Shown here: positions 59,163 to 64,000 of the stretch, piece by piece
How the letters are laid out: every line of letters starts with the position of its first letter
Numbering within the stretch: the first letter of the stretch is position 1
Source of the DNA: Euglena gracilis
Taxonomy: Eukaryota > Euglenida > Euglenophyceae > Euglenales
Length of the DNA: 64,000 bases
Assembly (NCBI GenBank): GCA_039621445.1
Contig: CP154955.1
Location: 19,696,691 to 19,760,690, forward strand
Direction: 5' to 3'
The notes under the pieces: model-generated
What the model saw: the letters and a program-made list of their open reading frames with translations, nothing else
Database searches by the model: none
Told to the model about the DNA's origin: nothing
Position numbers and translations under genes: made by a program

Positions 59163-61057
59163 CTACTCCAAGTCCGAACCGGCCGCATAGCCGGCAACGG
59201 ACTTTTTGGTGGAATAGATGGAATTCAATGAGCGCACCGCCATTCGGGCCTCATTAAATTCCCCGTCCGAGGTCTCATCCCCCTCCCTGCCCGAAGCCGG
59301 GGTGTCCTCCTCCAAACAAGATATCTTGAAACCGACCTTTTGCCGGTTGGAGGAGTAACCACGGTCATCGCGGCGCTTACCACGATTTCCGTAGCCGGGC
59401 CGGGGGGAACGAGATCTGGGACATTTGGATGAGTGGTGATCTTTGGAACCGCAAAGTGAACAACGGGATTTGTGGCGGGATTCCGCATAACGGGGGGAAC
59501 GGTATTCCGTTCGACCGTCAAACCGTCGTGGTGAACGGGTTTCCCGTCGACCATGACCGGTGTACCGGGGTTTCCCCGGTGACTCCCGCGAAGAGGATGA
59601 TCCACTTCGCGAACGAGATCGTGAAGAGTCGCGATTGAAATCCCGTTTTCGGGTAGGGGGTCCAGGTGACCGACCGCGAGAAGGACGGGTTTCCCGACCA
59701 TCACGCGATGGTGACTTGGGCCTACTACCGCTAAAGCGGTTCTCCGAAGAACGTGAAACTCCCGATTGACGTGAAAACGCCGAGGAACCCGATCCCCGTG
59801 AGGAGGTCGAGCCCCTTGGGCTTCCAATACGCTTTCGCGCATCGGGATTCGGGCATTCCCGAGACATGTGACCAGATTTGTTGCACAAAAAGCACAGTTT
59901 ATCCGTGCCTTGGTCCGAAGAACGCTGATTCCGCGTTTTCGATCCCGTGGTGGGTGATCTTGGTGACATGGGTGATTTTTGCAACGCATTAACCGCACCC
60001 GCAGGGATTCCCCGGTGGGATGCGTTTGGAAAGCGGACTGTATTTGTCCCAAAACTTGTGTGAGCTTGAGTTGCTTTGACACATAATTCCAACGTTGGGC
60101 AAGAGTCATCTCATGCCCTGCCAACTCCTCGCGATGGATATCCTTCACGAGGGATGGTGTGAAATGCAACAAAACCGCATCGAATTGTTCGCGCATTTGC
60201 TTCTCGCTAAGTTCATCAACTTCGGAAGCAAGTGCTAACCATTTGGCATACCAAAGGTCAATGGATTTCCATTTGCGATCCGATGGCGCGCATTGTCGCC
60301 ATTTCTTCTCCAGGGTAATCCTGGTGACCAGACTTGAGTTGGTTGAAGCGTATTGCTCAACCAGGTCATCAAATGATACGCCATTACGTATCACCAAATT
60401 GCGTGCGCGTTCTCGCTCCTCCCTCGGTAGGCAATCGATGAATACCATCTTGACTACCTCGGGATTCGGGTCTTGGGTGGGTCCCTTTGGTGCCCAATAG
60501 TACTCCCAGTCCCGAAAAAATTGTCTCCATGTGGTTGGATCCCCGTCCCATTGGGGTTTCACCTTGTTCGCGATTGCGATGGTGCCCTTGAAGTCTCTCT
60601 GAGTAACCCGTTGACCCTCGGTGGTATTCCAGAGGTTTGGGTCCGGGTAATTCTTAACACCAAACACGTTTCGCGGATTTTCCGCTCCATGTGTACCCCG
60701 TGCAGGATTTACTCCACCAAGTGTAAGGTTGGTAGGATTTTCCTGCGGGATTTGCGAAAAATTTGGTGAAATTCCCCCAGCAGGGCGGGTTTCCCGCCGA
60801 AAACCCGACGGGTTGTCTGGTAATCCAGAACCCGTTGGTGGTTGGTATGATCGCGAATGCGACACATGACCAATACCAGGTGTGGGGTGTTGGCTCATTC
60901 CTCGTACAAGGTTGGAATGTTGAATTTCTTGGTGGAGACTCGAATTTCCGAGTGGGGGATCAATTTCCTTATCGGAAATGTGTTGTGAAAAGTTGGTTTG
61001 TGGTGTGGGCAAATGCAAAGGTGGTACAATTCGCGTTTTCGCGGGTGGTTGTACCAA
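59163..61057 (-). CDS. copy B Gag, capsid and nucleocapsid parts (frameshifted)
   Basis: One frame (61057-59225) covers QWDGDPTTWRQFFRDWEYYW through REQFDAVLLHFTPSLVKDIH without the stop of copy A. After QTHPT it shifts, and frame 60092-59163 carries both zinc knuckles (CFLCNKSGHMSREC, CSLCGSKDHHSSKC) and ends with the same stop as copy A. Confidence 0.85.
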
Positions 61058-61143
61058 ATTCGCGGTGGATGTAGGGATTCCTACTCCAGAAATGGTAATT
61101 TGAGAACGCGATTCCGGGACATTTGGAATACCAACCGCAGCGC

Positions 61144-62778
61144 TTACCGCGTTGGTTGTTGCACAACCGGTATCGGAGTGGACATTTTATCCAAACTCGC
61201 GAACAAGTCATGCACCGTTTCGTCCAAAATTTCCACCAACTTGAGTTGGCCGCAAATACGGTCAACCTCACTCTCCAAATGCCTAACGCGTTTGCGGTAA
61301 CGGGAAAAATCGTCCAAGTGTGGTAACTTTTCAGAAACCAAGTGTAAATCTTGGACAAGTTGTCCTTGGGACTCTTCCACATTCCGGAGTTGACCCACAA
61401 GCGCCTTTACTGCATTTGAGAGAATTTGCAATTGGTGGGGTGACTTGGTGGGGGTTTCCGCGGTGGTGCGCGAATTTTCCGCGGTTGGCTTTTCCAACAA
61501 CGCAGAAATTCGTCCATCCAACCGTGAAACCTCACCTTGCATTGATCGGGCATTCCGATTCACAGATTCCTGAAGTTGAATCAAACTCGTGCAAAATGCT
61601 TGCAAGGTTTCCTTGTTGTCACCAAGCATTTTGTTGTAAAATGAGCGGAATTCCGGTGGCTCGGATATCCGAGCGCGCGAAACATTGGGTAGTGCGCGAA
61701 TTTCCGCTACTGTTGTGGACAACAAGGTGCATCGGGTTTGCAATTCCCCAATAGCGGCTTGAATACCACTAATGTCGAGAATTCGCTTGGAAAGTGCGGG
61801 AACATGCTCCTGCAAACCGACAACGGTGGCATTCATACCGCCAATGTCCGTTCGCATTTGTTGTTGCGCGAAATCCAACCGTTGTGCGCAATCCGCGATT
61901 TTCGCGTTCAAGGTGGTTAATCCATCCTGATTTGCGGCACAATGGCAGGATTTCTGCTGGAAGTGTAGGATGCGTTCCTCCAAAATCTGGATTTGCGAAC
62001 GGGGAACAAAATTTTCTTGCACTTTCGCCTGGAACTGCTTCAAATGCTCGATTTCCGAGCCAAGATGCAAAATCCGTTGTTGGGCTTCTTGGAAAGAAGT
62101 AGTGAGTGTGGCAAAATGCTTAACCGCAACAAAGTTACCGATTTCCGGCATTTTGGGGGTGGCATTTTGCGCTTGTAACTGGTGCTGCAATTGCAGTAGC
62201 ATGGTTGAACAGGATTCCACTTTGGCAAAAAGATGGCTCATACCATCTTGCACATGCAGAAACTTGGAATCATTCCGCGTTTCCGTTTCATGCAGCATTT
62301 CGCTGATTTGTTGGAAATTTTGTGGAAGTTGGATGCGCAAAATACTGTCAACACTTTCTTGAAAATGCTGAAGGTCTTTCCCCGCATTTTCAAAATTGTG
62401 TTGGCAATATTTGCCGATTTCCTGCAAATAATTCCAGCAACATTCCAGTTTGGAGTTGACAACCCTTTGATTGTCCTCATCAAACTGCAGAACCTTGTTG
62501 AGCATGGTTGCGCATTCCGCAACGCATTGGTGGACATGCAAAATTTGCTTGCTAAGCGGGTGATCCGCTGGGAGTTGACCGAGAATTCGGTAAACATCAC
62601 CGTGGGTGAGGTTATCCCTCAAATCTTCCTCAAACGCCTTTATTGTTGCATGGGGGTAATGAACCCTCTTCATCATCATTGTCATTGATTGTTCGGGATG
62701 TAGGTGGCAAAATGCCTTCCTCCATCCCGGTTCACCCATCATTGATGCGGCGAGGGGATGAACCCCTTGCAACTTCAC
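61144..62778 (-). CDS. copy B Gag, coiled-coil part (long ORF)
   Basis: 544 codons. From EEDLRDNLTHGDVYRILGQL on, it matches copy A 36930-38390 as a single open frame, showing that the TAG in copy A is a mutation. Upstream (MKLQGVHPLAASMMGEPGWR ... TIKAF) it reads through the inverted gag-end segment, so the natural N-terminus is not shown here. Confidence 0.85.
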   Translation of the reverse strand: MKLQGVHPLAASMMGEPGWRKAFCHLHPEQSMTMMMKRVHYPHATIKAFEEDLRDNLTHGDVYRILGQLPADHPLSKQILHVHQCVAECATMLNKVLQFDEDNQRVVNSKLECCWNYLQEIGKYCQHNFENAGKDLQHFQESVDSILRIQLPQNFQQISEMLHETETRNDSKFLHVQDGMSHLFAKVESCSTMLLQLQHQLQAQNATPKMPEIGNFVAVKHFATLTTSFQEAQQRILHLGSEIEHLKQFQAKVQENFVPRSQIQILEERILHFQQKSCHCAANQDGLTTLNAKIADCAQRLDFAQQQMRTDIGGMNATVVGLQEHVPALSKRILDISGIQAAIGELQTRCTLLSTTVAEIRALPNVSRARISEPPEFRSFYNKMLGDNKETLQAFCTSLIQLQESVNRNARSMQGEVSRLDGRISALLEKPTAENSRTTAETPTKSPHQLQILSNAVKALVGQLRNVEESQGQLVQDLHLVSEKLPHLDDFSRYRKRVRHLESEVDRICGQLKLVEILDETVHDLFASLDKMSTPIPVVQQPTR

Positions 62779-63065
62779 ACTTGGTTACTCATGTTACCCA
62801 TGAACAAAGTGAGGGGTATTTGCCCTTTGCTCTGTTCACACCCAAAAGATTCCCGGTGGAAGCACCGGTGGGCCTTTTGGAATGCAACTCGGTGGAAACA
62901 CCGTGTTTTTTCCAACCCCCCCCCTCAATTACCACCCCCCACACCATTTCGCGCATTGCCGGGATTACCCGCGGAAGCTGCGGTTTTCCCTGCATTGCCA
63001 TGGAACCCAGATATGCGTCTGGTGGTACCGGAGATCTCTGGTGCCGTGTCCATTGTGGAGGACTA
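62632..63065. repeat. gag-end segment in inverted orientation relative to copy A
   Basis: Matches 36457-36924 in the same (+) direction, although the rest of copy B is the reverse complement of copy A. In A the right end (GTGGAGGACTA) abuts GAGGAAGATTTGAGG; in B the left end (AAACGCCTTTATTG) abuts it. One of the two elements has therefore undergone a ~435-470-bp inversion. Confidence 0.85.
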
Positions 63066-63416
63066 GGCCCAGCTTGCTGTTTTGGCCGCCATGGCCTGTG
63101 CGGGTTTGGCTGCCATAGCCCCGCTTGGATGCATTGTGTGTTGTGTAATGTTGGCCCCAATGGCCCTGGCTCCAATGGCCGTGGTGGCCTGCTGGTTGTT
63201 GCTTCTGCCCCTTTCGGGGCCTTCTGACCACTGTCTGCCAGGGTCCGTGGCCATCACTTTGGGGGGTTTGGGTTCTGGAACTTTCTGTGGGGGAATTTTC
63301 TTTTGGGGAAGGGGCAGCCACGGTTCGCCACAGTTGACCTGCGTCGTCAGGTTGTCCAGCTGCTGCTGCTGCTCCCTCTTGAAGTTCTCCAGCGCTGTGC
63401 TTCTTTGAAGTTGCAT
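63063..63416 (-). CDS. small Gln-rich hypothetical ORF
   Basis: 117 codons: MQLQRSTALENFKREQQQQL then DNLTTQVNCGEPWLPLPQKK; Pro/Lys-rich middle (PPQKVPEPKPPKVMA), then Gln/Asn/Ala-rich. Alternating frames give PWQTVVRRPRKGQKQQ, a wording common in retroelement ORF1/Gag proteins. It directly adjoins the inverted gag segment. Not recognised; possibly part of a retroelement. Confidence 0.35.
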   Translation of the reverse strand: MQLQRSTALENFKREQQQQLDNLTTQVNCGEPWLPLPQKKIPPQKVPEPKPPKVMATDPGRQWSEGPERGRSNNQQATTAIGARAIGANITQHTMHPSGAMAAKPAQAMAAKTASWA

Positions 63417-63423
63417 CTTTCAT

Positions 63424-64000
63424 TGAATTCTTTCGAAAAAGTCAACAACTTTTGATTTGAAGTTCTGCACGAGCGTGACTTTCTGGATAATTTGAATAGA
63501 TTGATTGTCTTCTTCTTTTCTCAATTGGTGAGGTATTTGAAGTTCCTTTCTTCTGGGTGTCGAAGGGCAAATTAGGAATCAGCAAACTCCGGCGAAAAAG
63601 GCACTAAGCGGGACCTCCTAACCCAGCGCACCCAAACAATCCAAACAACACCGCCGGCGAGCAAGGCATGGCCTCACAAGGGCAAAGTGCGGAGCCCGAG
63701 GTGTCCTGGCTGGGTGCGGGGGGCTGGTCGGAATCGCGCCTCGGAAGGGCTTGTCCGCGGTACCCGGACCGTCCCACCCAGCCCGGCGTGGGACCCCCCT
63801 CGGCCATTTCTATTTCTCGCTTCGTACAGGGCCCAAGGCCAAAGGGGGGAGACCCAACCACCCAAGCCTTCTGACTCAAAGGAAGCATGGATCTTCCCCC
63901 CCCTTTTCCAGTTTTTTCTCCTGGCCGAGTGTTTTCAAAACCTCTGCCCTGATAATTTTTATCCCATTGACCAACCAGAATGAGAAAAATATGACATCCT
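63424..64000. other. no recognisable gene
   Basis: Mixed sequence. Open frames at 63604-63888 (both strands) are GC-rich and not recognised. Confidence 0.4.

Overview
This window is nuclear DNA from a eukaryote with intron-rich genes, very frequent poly-C/poly-G runs in non-coding sequence and heavy retrotransposon load. No rRNA, tRNA, CRISPR or bacterial-style operon is visible. The best taxonomic clue is the intron type. In the first gene most introns do not fit GT-AG. Instead their two ends are complementary, usually starting near CAG and ending near CTG, and many lie between short direct repeats. At least two introns of the second gene are ordinary GT-AG. A mixture of this kind is what I know of euglenids (non-conventional introns), so a euglenid is my preferred inference. 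Another protist rich in transposon-like introners would be the main alternative.

Layout. 0-1.7 kb: a repeat-bounded unit (54-bp direct repeats, ~52-bp inverted repeats, 113-bp palindrome, two tandem arrays) enclosing a PHD-finger coding fragment. 2-4.2 kb: C-rich and degenerate repeats, no gene recognised. 4.3-21.5 kb, + strand: one multi-exon gene with three FKBP-type domains, followed by probable exons for a Lys/Glu/Ala/Ser-rich tail ending at a stop at 21519-21521. One of its introns holds a 3015-bp terminal-inverted-repeat transposon with a perfect 5-bp target duplication; other introns hold short hAT-like MITEs. 21.5-30.2 kb: a long CA/CG microsatellite, palindromic repeats, tandem repeats and a minisatellite, with no confidently recognised gene. 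30.2-33.9 kb, + strand: exons of an IPT/TIG-like extracellular-type protein; the last exon runs directly into retroelement sequence.

33.9-63 kb: a retrotransposon block. A degraded copy (C, minus) of an accessory ORF is followed by two nearly identical chromodomain Ty3/gypsy-like elements lying tail to tail: copy A (+, 36.4-48.4 kb) and copy B (-, 62.8-50.0 kb). Each encodes a coiled-coil and zinc-knuckle Gag, protease, an extra region resembling the Dam-methylase-like domain of DIRS-type elements, RT, RNase H, integrase and chromodomain, then a large 3' accessory ORF of unknown function. A carries frameshifts and a stop. B lacks the RT catalytic core, carries a gag-end segment inverted relative to A, and is interrupted in integrase by a separate 1.64-kb LTR element whose only recognisable coding sequence is another copy of the Dam-like region. 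No LTRs of the large elements were found. 63.0-64.0 kb holds a short minus-strand Gln-rich ORF and unassigned sequence.

All exon boundaries are inferred by reading and by comparing the repeated FKBP domains with each other; no alignment was run.
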